Source of the DNA: Paraspadella gotoi | Lineage: Eukaryota > Chaetognatha | Direction of reading: 5' to 3' | Assembly (NCBI GenBank): GCA_051294375.1 | Contig: CM119268.1 | Span: 13,213,770-13,277,769 of the forward strand | Length of the DNA stretch: 64,000 nt | Part shown: positions 1 to 12,122 of the stretch, one piece after another | Layout of the letters: every line of letters begins with the position of its first letter | Position numbering within the stretch: the first letter of the stretch is position 1 | Notes under the pieces: generated by a model | Seen by the model: only the letters and a program-made list of their open reading frames with translations | Told to the model about the DNA's origin: nothing | Databases searched by the model: none | Position numbers and translations under genes: made by a program

Positions 1-1030
1 ATAATAAATTAAATTTCATATTTAAAGATTTTTTAATCAAACATGACTTGTGATCGCCTTTTTCTCCAAATAAATACAAATAAAATTGTGATTTGTCTAT
101 TTTTGCTAATATTTTAAGCTTTTAATATTAGAATTCTTACTGAAAAATGATATAATAAAAAAATATGGCTATTTCTGCATTCTAACGAGCTATCATACTT
201 TAAAATATCATAAAAAATAAGTATTTATGAAGTCAAAATGAAAAAAAAATGTCAGTACCAAAATCGATTTTTAGTAATTTCTTAGAGAGAGAGAGAGAGA
301 GAGAAGAGAGAGAGAGAAAGAGAGAGAGAAAGGGAGAGAGAGAGAAGGGGGAGGGAGATAAAAAGATAGAAAGCCTTATTATATATTATTATATTATATT
401 ACTATATTATATTATATTATACTATATTATATTATTATATTATATTACTAAATTATATTATACTATAGTATATTAATTACTATATTATATTATTACTTAT
501 AATTATCACAAGTAGGAGAGTAAAAAAACGGTTAATATTAAAAATTTTGTCTTTTATATTATATAGTTATAATATAATATATAGTAATATAATATAATAA
601 TATAATATAGTATAATATAATATAGTAATATAAATATAATAATATAATAATAAGGCTTTCTATCTTTATCTCCCTCCCCCTCTCTCTCTCTCCCTTTCTC
701 TCTCTTCTTTCTCTCTCTCTCTCTCTCTCTCTCCTCCTCTCTCTCTCTCTAAGAAATTACTAAAAATCGATTTCGGTACTGACATTTTTTCATTTTTGAC
801 TTCATAATACTTATTTTTTTATGATATTTTAAAGTATGATAGCTCGTTAGAATCAGAAATAGCCATTATTTATTATATCATTTTTCAGTAAGAATTCTAA
901 TATTAAAAGCTTAAAATATTAGCAAAAAATAGACAAACATCCAATTTATTTGTATATATTTGGAGAAAAAAGGCGATCACAAGTCATGTTTGATTTAAAA
1001 AATCTTTAAATATGAAATTTAATTTATTAT
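1..1030. repeat. Long inverted repeat (hairpin) with GA/CT and AT cores
   Basis: The first bases of the window reappear as their reverse complement ending at 1030. The arms match almost continuously, with a few small indels, from 1 to about 480 and from about 545 to 1030. Each arm carries a purine/pyrimidine microsatellite (GA-rich about 290-360, CT-rich about 670-752) and an AT-rich run next to a spacer of about 60 bases. No open frame or transposase is visible. It could be a fold-back element, a hairpin formed in vivo, or a fold-back read artefact like those seen later in the window. The left arm may continue beyond the window. Confidence 0.85.
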
Positions 1031-1806
1031 TGCATATTTTCCTATCAATTAAAACCTTTTATTAGAAAAATCTATCGAAAATTGACTCAAATATTAATAT
1101 TAATGATTATTTTTTTACTTTTTAAGCATTTTGTGGAATTGTTTTTGTCAATATCTCAAAAACGAATTATCACAGAGAACTGAGATTAGACTCAAAAGAT
1201 CATCATAAAATGAGGATTCTTTTGGATGTAACAATATTACATAATTATGCTCTTGCTTGATGTTAAATTATTTAAAAATATATATATAAAATTTAACAAT
1301 TTATACATAGCATTTCATAGTAGTTATTGGTTAAGAAAAATTTAAAATTAGGTTAATTTTGAAGCTAAGCAATTGTATGTTACATTTCTATAGTTTTTTA
1401 TTAAATAAGAATTATGATAAGTTTTTCATGTAGTAATTACAAAATGGTTACTATTTTTGTAATAATATGAGTTATTTTCAATAATAACTTGAGAACGAAT
1501 AATCGTAGGCTTATGAAAGGGAGTTCAAATTAAAGCTCTCTTTCAGTAGATAATGATTGATATAAAGAAAGTAAAATTTGACAAAGAATGACAAAGTTGT
1601 TGATTAGTTTCTCATTATTTTGTATGAAAAATTATAACAAAACTTTAAAATTCAATTAAAAAAAAACTTGCTTGGATCAGAAATTTTTTGACTTCACTAC
1701 GATGTAGTAAAGACATTATATTTTTCATTTTTTTGTGTTCAGAAATGGGTTATTTCTATTTTCTTTTTCGCGGGTGTCTAGGGAACCGTGCATATGCGAA
1801 TAGCAA
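1031..1806. other. AT-rich intergenic sequence
   Basis: No coding frame, repeat unit or RNA fold that I can support is visible in this AT-rich stretch between the hairpin and the tRNA gene. Confidence 0.6.
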
Positions 1807-1812
1807 GTCTCT

Positions 1813-1853
<41 letters not shown>

Positions 1854-1880
1854 GTGGTGGTTCGAGCCCACCCGAGGACG
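1807..1880 (+). tRNA. tRNA-Asn (anticodon GTT)
   Basis: The 74-base cloverleaf is complete. The anticodon stem TTCGG/CCGAA (1834-1838 and 1846-1850) encloses the loop CTGTTAA, with anticodon GTT at 1841-1843. The D-arm region carries the usual A-box sequence TGGCGCAATCGG, and the T arm has GGTGG/CCACC around TTCGAGC (B box). The acceptor stem pairs GTCTCTG with CGAGGAC, leaving one C-A mismatch at position 5:68, where animal tRNA-Asn normally has C-G. The discriminator base is G. It decodes AAC and AAU. There is no intron and CCA is not encoded, as expected for a nuclear gene. The mismatch is either a sequence error or a mark of a weakened copy. Confidence 0.93.
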
Positions 1881-2564
1881 CATTAATAAATAATTTTCTA
1901 CTTTCCTGACGAATAATTTTTTGTAATAAGTTTTGAGCAAACGAAGTGCCGGATCTGCCCACGATCATTAGCGGTAAGTTGCTGATTAATTTAATAATTA
2001 ATTAATATTAATTTTTTTATTCGCGTCAAAATCGTTTTTCACTTTGTCTCGCCTTTCAATCACAAAACAACAATCTCGATCACAAAATTAATTAATAAAT
2101 TAATTACCAGATTATTAATAATTCATTAATGCAGCTTGAATTTACATTTAATATAAAAAGAAAAATGCAATAACAAACACTTATCTACCCACATACAAAA
2201 TATCAAGTCAATCGACAAATCCACTAATGTAATGAGTATTGAGTAATGAGTAATGAGTACTTGGCGATCAAAGCAGACAGACCTACGGACATCAATTTTT
2301 TTGCATAATTTATTATAATTCGATATTGTGAGATGATGTAAGTGACTTATCGACAAGATTTGGATTTTATAAAAGTGGGCTGAAGCCATAAACCGCCTTG
2401 GGGGCCTGTATAAACCCTAAATCCTGGTTCCAAGCCCAGTACCCGTTCCATGGCTACTGAGGGGGCATAGAAGTTTCGGATTGTGGTCTTCAGAAGAAGA
2501 ACATTGTTGTCTTCACTCAATCGAGCAAAATCTTGGAATTCTTAAAAGACGCTGAACTACTCAC
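1881..2564. other. AT-rich sequence downstream of the MMP exons
   Basis: On the minus strand this is where the next matrix metalloproteinase exons should lie. Short open frames exist, for example about 2400-2550, but none gives a convincing match to the rest of the catalytic domain, and no HExxHxxGxxH motif is present in any frame I read. Confidence 0.5.
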
Positions 2565-3171
2565 TCAATGTCGACTTGACCGACGACTTTGGCGATGAAT
2601 TGCAAATTGACGACTCGACTCCAAAATTTGAAGGCTTCTTCAACGAGCTCGTCGATCGTCGATTCAGGGAGGACAGTCGAGTATCTCCTTATTCTGATGA
2701 AATAAAATCCACATTTAGGCTATCACACAATATTTGAAACATACTCATAAAGGAAAAGCTGCAAAGAAAGCCAAGAGAGAAATTTCTTATCACAAAACTT
2801 GGCTTATGTTTTTTCGAAGTAATAGTTCTAAAAAGCAGAGCTGGGTCATCCATAAAAAAGAACCAACAAAATTAGAGAAAAACTTACCCGAAAGTCAGAC
2901 GTCGTTGTTTCCATTTAAAATAGTGAGTCGCGAACCTGTCTTTCGTAGGGTCTCCAACTCCACACCGAAAATCTTTGAAGTTTTGACTTTTGTTTCTACC
3001 TTGATCGATTTCGATCAGCGACGGAAGAGGCGCTGTTGTCCGCGTCCCTCGAATCTTGACTTCCAAACTTTGGGCCAAATTTTGGTCGAATTCTTTGCTG
3101 GATTCGATATACGATATGGCGAACAACAAAAAAATATAATCATAATTAAATAATCTGTTCCACGAAAACAT
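2565..3171 (-). CDS. Matrix metalloproteinase, first two exons (partial)
   Basis: Secreted or membrane zinc endopeptidase of the matrixin family, which cleaves extracellular-matrix proteins. Exon 1 (3171-2888) starts MFSWNRLFNYDYIFLLFAIS, a signal peptide. A short propeptide follows, ending in the cysteine switch RCGVGD at residues 69-74, whose Cys holds the catalytic zinc in the inactive enzyme. Exon 1 ends at a GTAAGT donor. Exon 2 (2693-2565) joins in phase (GG|A) after a TTTCATCAG acceptor. It encodes the start of the catalytic domain: KWKQRRLTFGIRRYST, then LPESTIDELVEEAFKFW, ending VDIE just before GTGAGT. This matches the family layout KW..LTY.I..Y...LP...VD..A...W, then ADI. The propeptide is shorter than the usual 80 or so residues. 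The exons for the structural sites and HExxHxxGxxH are not found, so the gene either continues off the left edge or is a truncated relic. Confidence 0.72.
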
Positions 3172-4261
3172 TTTCTGGGCGTGTTTTGGACATCGGGGGA
3201 GAAACTGGGTAAAGAATTTTCGGGCGTTTACGTTTATCTACATAGAAGTGGATCCGGGCAAGTCGCGACTTGACGAACTTACAATGATCACTCAGATTCC
3301 GGAAATGGGATTCTTTTAAAATTCTTAGGGATTTGTTTCAAAATCTAGCTAATTCTTTTCTCGATCGCTGAATTTTTTTTTCCATCGTTCGGCTCTCACT
3401 GGCTGGCGCTGGGGTTAAAAAAAAACAAACATATTTGATAAAAAACGTCTATCGGCATCACCAAGTTTTGTAAGCATTCTACATACACCGTATACCAAGC
3501 AGAACACTTTAGTAAAATAGTTGAGATTGGAACTGATTAAAATTCAATATGAGTAAAATGATATCAAAACGTCATGTAAAAATTCCCAGAGTTCACGAAA
3601 CGACAAAACGTTTAACTGTATCGACGGTTTACCTTTTTCTAACCGATTCATCAAGATTGGTTTTGCTGAGTCATTGTGAGGTTGATTGACTCAATGCTTA
3701 TATATATAATGTATTAGTTGTACCAATTTCATATATATATAATTACAGCTATCACAGATATTACAGATTTTATATTTATATCATATTTATCTTTTTCATA
3801 TTTTCTTAATGAAATTATGCTAGCAACAGCCGAGACATAAAAACGATAGAAATTAGTTGTAGTGCATTGTGCAACTTTTTTACATAGTACAGATAGGTAC
3901 ACAACAAAGTAAAAAGCATTATGATATAATATTTACTATACTATACCTCCCAAAAATACTAAAAAATATTAATAAAACATTCCCTGAATCTTGTATATCA
4001 AAAGTAGAATGTCAAATGTAAAAACCTCAGCATGTGTAAAATTTCTCCGTATAAAAAGTGAAAAAAAGTGTCAAAATAAAACTAAGAAATTTAGAAAGGA
4101 CAAAAATTGTTTTTTCTTAAATTGAAATAATTTTTTTACAATCCCAATACATTCAAATCCCCCCCCGAAAACAAAACAAAACAAAAAAAAAACATACAAA
4201 ACCGAGGAATCCCCTGGAAATCCAAACGCCCCGTTCTTTTCTACCCTCCTCCTCTCTCTTC
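3172..4261. other. Intergenic region between the MMP start and TRPA stop
   Basis: AT-rich and non-coding as far as I can see. It should hold the MMP promoter (minus strand) and the 3' untranslated region of the TRPA gene. I found no clear TATA element or polyadenylation signal that I would defend. Confidence 0.5.
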
Positions 4262-7200
4262 CTACTCCTTCGGCCTCTCCTCCAGCAACTCCCGGATCTT
4301 CTCCAGCATGTCGTCCTTGACGTTCTGGAGATCGTCTTCCTTGACGACGCCGCTGACCTCGCGTTTGATGCTGACCTCGAGGTCGTTGATTCTCGACTCC
4401 AGGGTGACCGTCTCCTCGGAGACGATGTCCTTTTTGAGTTCGTTGCCGGCCGAGTGATCGATGCCGCCCATGAACCGCTTGCGGAGTCTTCGGAGTCGAG
4501 GGAAAATAATGGGCAGCATAATTAATCATCGTTAATTTATTAAATGGCCTATTGCCGATTGATGGATTCATTTATTTTCTAATTTGTTCATTTAAAGGTC
4601 AATTTATTTATTTATTCATTCATTCATCCAAAGTAGGCCAAATTAATTTCGATCATTAAATAATTCTAAAATAAATTCCTTAGTTACACTCAATATTTTT
4701 TTATTAACCAAAAAAAAAAAAAAAAAAATTAAAAGATTATTCATTAGTTACCTGTTCAACCCGGTGTTGTTGGGAATGATGGCCGCGCGCCTCCAGCCCT
4801 CCGGCGCGTTGAAGCAGAATTTGAAGAAGAAACCGAACAATCTCTTGACGAGCACTTGGTTGCGTCGCGAATACTGGACCTCTTGGATCGTTTCGATGCG
4901 CGATCTAAAAAAAAAAACGAAATACAGAATTGAAGAATGAATATTCAGATTCCTTTCCATGAATATCTGTGAAGGAAAGGCATGACAAGATGATTTTAAT
5001 TCAGTCAATTTTTGGTGAACTGGAGAGAAAAATTTAAATTGAGCTCGAACTGTCCCGGTTGGTTTCGGAGTAGCTAAACTCGAGCGACTTCCTATCCTTA
5101 TCCCAGTTTCCCTATCGTTGTTTTTCGTTGTTGTTGTCGTCGTCGACGCTATCTAGTTGATTTCGACGAAAGGACAACGACGACAACAATTTCCTCCCTC
5201 TACCTTATCTTCTCCATCTCGGCGATGTCGCGGATCTCCCCGATGTCTCCGACGGCGAGACCCACGAGCAGATTCATGATGATGATGGGCATGACGATGA
5301 GGAAGAGGATGAAGAAGACGACGACGATGAGCTGCTGATTCCCGCCCTTGACTTGACCGTCGACGAGCGCGTCGAAGAAAAGGTCCGAGTTGATCTCGCC
5401 GATCGTCATGACTCCCACCTTGAGGGAAAAGGGGGGGAGGACCCAGGAATTACAATTACAATTACAATACAATAAATTAAAAGCGAAAGCTCTATACGAA
5501 TTGAAGAGAGAGAGAGAGACAAAGATGCTTTTCTTCGCAAAGGGAAAAAAAACAGCGACAGCGGCAGGATTAGCAGAAAAACCAACAAAATTAAAACGAC
5601 ACAACGTTATATCAGTAACTTAGACAAAGGCCCAAAAATTACAACGACAATTACGACCCTCTGCGGCCGCGCCCACCTTCATGACCGTGTAGACGGACGA
5701 CTCGTTGTTGAACTTCTCGAGGACGGCTGTCTGATCGAGGACGGCGTAGAATGCATAGGCGAAGCCGACGATGAAGGGCGCCAACACGAGAAAGATGCTG
5801 GCGAACGTCTTCAGGATGTGGAGGAACATCAGGGTGAAGACTCCGAAGTTGGCGAACACCTGGCAAAAATAGGAAATTGGTTTTAAATCTAAAGGCAAGT
5901 ACTAAACAACCACAACCAGAATTAGAAATATGCATAAAATAAAACGCTATGGGTTCCGATGACACTGACCCTCCGATCCATTCCCTAAGTATTTTCCCGT
6001 TCCCCTACTTGAAATTCGATGATGACGGACATCCACGCGAAGAAAACGGTCACCGACACCAGAGACCACTGCCAACCGCAGCGCAGCCCTCCGCATTCTG
6101 TCATCTGCAGCACGAAAAGGATCGAGGACAGCAGCACGAAGTTCTCGATGATGTTCTCCATCTTAAAGTACTTGAGCCCGTCGGCGATCATGCCGAGGAA
6201 TTCCAAGCAGAAGAGAATGACGGCCAAAACGAAGATGAGGATCTGAAAGGGCTTCGTGAACGCGTCTGCCTCGTCGAACGTTTTCGAGAGAAAAGTATTG
6301 GCCTGGTGATGTTAGGAAGGAGCGATTAGATTAGTTATTAGATTAATACTTTCATAATTCATAAAGGCTTTTTTTTTTAAGAACGAGAATTATTTTGTAG
6401 AGCTCTCGCGTATCGGACCACTGAATCGCCGTTTTATTTGCGTATTGTTTTAATACATTATGCTGGTCACAGTAACCTTTATAGCGTCGCACGAATCGGA
6501 GCAAGTTCCGTTGCCTAAACCGGACAGCGCGTGATTCTGCTTCAAACCGGCGATCATTCCGGTGACGCAAATGGCCAAGAGGACGTAGAAAAAGGTGCAG
6601 ACCAAAAATGGAAACTTGATGAGCGACCATCGCTGCTCGATCATGAAGTTGGTCAGCGGATGTTTGAGAAGGCCTTCCCGTTCGAACTCGACCATGACTT
6701 TTTGGGAAAGAAGAGGGGGGCATTTCGTTTGGAAAAAACGAATTAAATTAAATAAATGATGTAAAATCTAAAATTTAAAAAAGTTTAGAGTCAATCGAAC
6801 CTTTAACAAATTGAAAACATTCTGAGGCTGTCCCTTTGTATTGCAATACACATAACATGTAAAGGGACTCATACAACTCAATGTCGTTAATAACCATATC
6901 TCTAAGTGTTGCCGATTTTTATAGTTTGGTATCATGTAAAACGTTTGATTATATTGTTCGTAACATAACTTGGAACCTTACCCGTGAGAGGATCCTTTTT
7001 CTTCAACGTCGCCTCGTTGGCGGTGTATCGCTTGTGGAAAGTCCCGTCGAAAAGATCGCGGAAGATTCCGGCTCCAGGTCGAAACTCGGGGCTCAAGTCG
7101 ATCGTGTTCAGGTCCAAGTCGGCGTCCTCGATGAAGCGATAGTCCAGATCGACGCAAAAGTCGATCTTTAACGCGTCGGAGCATTCGTCACGGATCGTGC

Positions 7201-10200
7201 AGCACTTGTCCAGCACGTTTTGGGCCAGCGTCGGGAAAGAGCGAATGAGCATGCGCATCGGGGTAGAGTAGCTGGGGTTGGGTAGGGAGTGCTGGTCAAG
7301 TTAATTGTCATTTAAATCGCCCCGCAACACAAAAAGTACGGTGGTCGCTTAACACCTACGTAAGTGGGACGGGCCGCGTAATCGGGCTGCACCAAAAACT
7401 TCTAACTTAATAACGGTTTTATCATAAAATAATAACCGATATTCGGAATGTCGATTTTACTACAATAAGAAACTTCATAACCATAAGCATTTTTTTACCC
7501 CTTGAGCTTTCCGCGTCCTTCCGTCCATCGATTATCGTTGCAGAGAGCGTCTTTCCACTCGTCGTCATCAAGAATCATGGCGGCGATGTCGACTTGTCCG
7601 TTTTGGATCGCCACCTCGAGGCAGTTGTCGAAGTCCGAGTTCACTTGGCGGAAGATCTACAAAATCGGGGTCGAGGAGAATTTTAAGGGTTACGCAGTAT
7701 GTCAATATACCGCGTTGAAAATTTACCTTCATAGTCGCTCGTTCGTCTTCTTTTTCTCGCAAGAGACGAGACACTGTATCGGCTCGGCCTTCCTTGCAGG
7801 CTTTGAACAAGGCCTTCATGGGAACTGATATTAAAAAGGCAACAATAAAATAGATTTTTATTATCGAATAAACCGAGCGTTAACCGTCCCAGTTCACAAG
7901 AGCTTTCATTTTCCATTTCCCACTCATATGAACATGAACCATGGACTGAAAAGGACCACTTGTGGGTTGATAAGTAAGTCTTGTGACCGGATCCCGTTAA
8001 GCCGATTCACATATTTCGATTCCCTTACATTTGTCTGCCGGTTTTCCGGTATCCGGATCGAGAATCTCGGCCGATTCCAGCACGGATGGATTTGGTGGAG
8101 TTGTAGAACTCCGCCACCTCGAGAGGGTTCATTCCTTCGTCGTTCTTGTAGGCGGCGAGAAAGTCGTTCTTTTCGAAGAGAAATTCAACCACGTCAGAGT
8201 TGTCGTTCATAACTGTGATTGTAAATTAACGAATATCAAATGAATGGTTAATTATGAATTAAAATTAGGTAGCTGTAGCGTAGTTAATTAATATGGATCC
8301 CTTGAATGACTGGTTGATAAATTGATCGATTGACTGCTTGATAATTACCCGCAATGTGCATTGCAGTGTCTCCGTGACCGTCTTTCGTTCCCCACTTTTG
8401 GGGAAAATACTCGAACAAAACCTTCACCGTCTGCAAAATTCCTGTAAGGCATAGATAATCATTGATGAATAAACAAACAGAAGACGTGCTATTGCTAACG
8501 AGAATATATGGGCTTTTATTATTTATTATTATAATTCTATCACGAAATTTTTTTCAACAAAGTGACATCCTTGAAAGCACCGTTTTATTACCTTCCTCGA
8601 CGGCGACGTGCAGCGCCGTCTTCTTATCAGACGTAGACGTTTTAATCAGACCCGCTCCCTTTTCCAACAACAAACTGACATCAGAGAATTAAAAAAAAAA
8701 AGTATTTAAATGTGCATAACTTTTTCCTTGCATTCTCGGTCGAGTTCCTTCTTCCTCATCCCTGCTAACCTGGTCGTTTCTGGCATGCCTTTCTTAACGG
8801 TCCAGTACAGGGCGGTCTGACCCTTTTTGTTGGTCTTGTTGAGCATCTCGGTGGCGACTTCGGGTTTTTTCTCGAAAAGCATGGCGACCACTTCGCCCGC
8901 GGAATGCTTCACAGCACCGACCATGATCGTGTCATCGTCTTTGCCCTATTATGCCATAATTTATGGAAAACGAAAATAAATAAAGGGGATGTCAGTTTTG
9001 TCATATTTATAAATCGCAATGAATGATTGATTGCGAAAGACAACTGTTTTCCGTAAAAACAGTTTCCTTGAGGGTTTTCTCATGATTTTTCTAGGGAATG
9101 TTTTCACTGAGAGCACATTCGGAGTGAGAGTGTTTTGCTTTCTCCTCGGAGCATTATCCTGGAGAGTGTGAACTATATATCCTAGAGGAGACAGTTCACG
9201 GTGAGACCATCTCTCACCGTGATCGTAAGATCGGCGCCATAATCGATGAATAGTTCCACGACGTCGACCTGATTCTTCTCGGCCGCCATGTACATCGCCG
9301 ACGTTCCCGTTTTCGTCTTGGCGTCGATGTCCACATGGTCCTAAAGAAGAAATTATTCTCATTTGCATATTATGGTCAAACATTAAAAAAAATACTAAAA
9401 GAACAATAACTGAAAAAAATAAATTGATTGATTTAGGGAACAAAAAAGCAAGTTTGAGAGCTAATTTTTTTAAGGCTTCATAGTTGCTGCGTTGTGTATC
9501 TAATTTTATTACATTTACCTCCTCTTCCCTCCATTGACCCCCCCAATACCTTGACCATGTCCAGAATGATTTTGATCCTGTCGGCTTGTCCAAGTCCCAC
9601 TCCGTAGTGAAGGATGTTCCGATCCCACATTCCGAAAAGCTCGTTTGGTGGCCATTTCTCAAAATGCTCCTTTAGCTTATCCTATGAATAATTTGGATAC
9701 AATACCTTCAACGAAAAAAAGAATTTGGTGTTGACAAAACTGAGTCAAAAACGATGAATCTTTTCCCTCCCAAATCATTGTTTACGATCGTCCATGACAT
9801 TCGTCTCCGCTGAATACCGGCAGTTCTTCGATCGGCGTCATCTTGAGCATTTCCCGGAGTTTTCCGATCGTCCCGGGCGGTTTGTCGGATTTGTACTTTG
9901 CTTCCTGAAGGGAACAAAAGGGAATCGTAGAAAATAAGTGGGGAAAATTGACACGAATGGAAATAAAGAAATTTTGTTGAAAAGTTAAAAAGATTAAAAA
10001 CTTCATAATTTTTAACCGCTATACAGCAAAAGCAACGGGTAACGCCCAACCGCCGCAGTCTTCATGACAGCCTTCGTCATACCAAACGTTTCAACAAGAA
10101 TCATTACAGTATTACAGTATTTAAATAGTACAGTTTTGACCTAACTCCGAATTGCTACCCAAAAAACTCGGCCACTGACCTTGGCCGGCGACGTTTCGCC

Positions 10201-10359
10201 CAACAACAGATTCTCGTGTTCGTCGCCGTTTTTCGTCGCGCCGCCCGCGGAAGAGCGCCTTCCAGTGAGACGCTTGACGAGGGAAACTAGAGCGACGATG
10301 ATGAGAATGAAGAGCAAGATGGCGCCGATGGCGATGGCGGCGATCACTGTGGGATGCAT
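4262..10359 (-). CDS. TRPA-family cation channel (TRPA1/painless-like)
   Basis: Ankyrin-rich TRP channel of sensory membranes, permeable to calcium. Seventeen phase-consistent exons (minus): 10359-10180, 9904-9818, 9681-9550, 9340-9218, 8945-8770, 8674-8592, 8441-8349, 8212-8029, 7824-7727, 7656-7499, 7271-6982, 6697-6477, 6302-6009, 5859-5677, 5418-5204, 4904-4752, 4487-4262; about 960 residues. Ankyrin repeats fill exons 3-10 (e.g. RNILHYGVGLGQADRIKIIL, TALHVAVEEG). MVEFEREGLLKHPL precedes S1, then S2-S4, S5 and the pore MTIGEI. S6 ends LLVGLAVGDI, the TRPA signature. The tail is coiled-coil-like and ends ELLEERPKE. There are fewer ankyrin repeats than the 14-17 usual in TRPA1. Exon 1 encodes MHPTVIAAIAIGAILLFILI, a membrane segment not expected in TRPA. 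Exon 8 needs a one-base shift near 8095 to stay in phase. The exon 2 donor (GTATTC) and last acceptor are weak. The family call is firm; the subfamily is not. Confidence 0.9.
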
Positions 10360-12073
10360 CGTGCGCTGCCGGTGGGGGGAAGGGGATCGGAGGAGAACGG
10401 GGTGCTGGGGGGGGGGTGGCAAGGGGGTTAAGTAAAGTATAATAAATGTTTGTAATATTGCATTTAGAATTGATACATTGATTCGAAAAGAGAAATTATA
10501 CAATTCACAGCAGAAAAAAAAGGAAATTTTTAACGACGGAATTAATGCGTTTTAGACCAGTTTAAAATGACGATCGTATTCTCGTTCACGATGGCGAAGA
10601 TTATGATTTAGTAGTTTCTTGTTTTTTTCCCACAAAAATATTTTTCGAGTTGGCGATTTTCCTTGTTTTCCAGAGAATAGAAAAAAACGGATATCAGAGA
10701 AACGAAATTAGCTTGACGCCTTTGAGTGACAAAAAAAAATGGGGGAGAAAACTGATAAGTCGATTTGCCAAGTGAAATTGTCTGGTTTCGCGAGAGATCC
10801 TAATAAAAACGAGGAACCCTCAGAAAAAGAGAAAAAAACCGTTTGAAGTTGGTCTGTTTATGTATTTCTAAAAAAATTATCCGTTGAAAATTAAGTTAAA
10901 AAATACTGAATTTTTTTAGTAAAAAGTGACAGTTTTATTGTTTTGGTAAATTTTTAAAAAGAAGTCTTGAAGAAATACCATCTTCTAAGAAAGAAATACA
11001 GTATTAGGCTTATAGGTAAAAAGGTAATATTGTTTTTTTTTTTAATTTGAAAATATTTTGAAGGGAGGCTAATTTGCCGGCGACGCTACTTAACAGGTTT
11101 TAACGACCAAAAAAAAAAATAATTGGGAGGAAAAAGGGAAGAAACGCATTCGAAAAAAAAAAGAAATTAATTTAGAAAAAAATTTCGTAACTGAAACGCG
11201 TTTGAATTTCAAAAGTAAATGAAAATAAAAGATCCGTCTGTTATTCGTTTTTTCTACGAATCTTGAAACTAAAAGTTCTCGCTAAAGGTTAAAAAACCAT
11301 TCCATTGAGCCTCCCGATAATGTAGACAGCATTAACCGCAGAACCCGGGATTTCATGAAATTTGAAGTCCCTCCAGTCTTTAAGAATTCAGGATTTTCAG
11401 GTCTCTATTATTATTAAGTATTAGGAAGTCTTCGCGATTGGCCGGTTTCCTGGTTCTTTAAAATCAACGGCTTCTCTATCCATTATTCATCGCTCGTCAC
11501 AAGGATTTTCCGAGCTCCGTTGGTCTTTCCGCCGCCAAAAATTCTCGTCTTAAAAATTGGAACACGCGAATTAAAAATGTCTTAAATATCTCGTAGCGGG
11601 AAACGAGCGAGTCTTTTTGTTAAAACGAGTTTTGAATTCAGCGAGTCGAGGCGGGGCCGCCGGGTTTGCTTCTGATTTCGGGGGTAATGCGGTGCTGCTT
11701 TCGTCTGGGGGCCAGACGAACCGATGCCAGGACATTTTATGTCGTCCTTGTCGCGGCAGCTGCGTGGGTCAATAATTGATCCCAAAATAATTAAGAGATA
11801 CTTACGTTTCGTTTAAAAAAGCTATTTCGTATTTTTAAAAAATCACAAAATTCAGGGAGGATAGTGCAAAACCATAGTACATATTATCATCACTCGGTAC
11901 AAGAACAAGTAACGAGAATAAAAACTCAATTTAAGTTTCTCGTTAAGTCGATTTCGAAAAAAAAAAAGGTTCCTCCTTCTAGATCCTGCATACTGAGAGT
12001 GGATTAGGAAAAAATGCCTCGGTCTCCACGCGATACTTCTTGATTCATTCTCTCTGTCTCTCTTTATTTATTT

Positions 12074-12122
<49 letters not shown>

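Noticed and set aside
1756-1968. 70-codon minus-strand frame
   Set aside because: It overlaps the tRNA-Asn gene and has no coding features.
2380-2550. Minus-strand frame containing FARLSEDNNVLLLKTTIRNF as an MMP continuation or nuclear-receptor-like piece
   Set aside because: Joining it to the MMP exon needs a frameshift or an intron of about 24 bases, the alignment is weak, and no zinc-site follows.
2734-3153. 139-codon plus-strand frame
   Set aside because: It is antisense to the MMP exon, which has a signal peptide, the cysteine switch and phase-matched splicing.
7499-7656. Suspected frameshift in a TRPA ankyrin exon
   Set aside because: On recounting, the exon is 158 bases and reads through in one frame (DEWKDALCNDNRWTEGRGKL) with matching phases.
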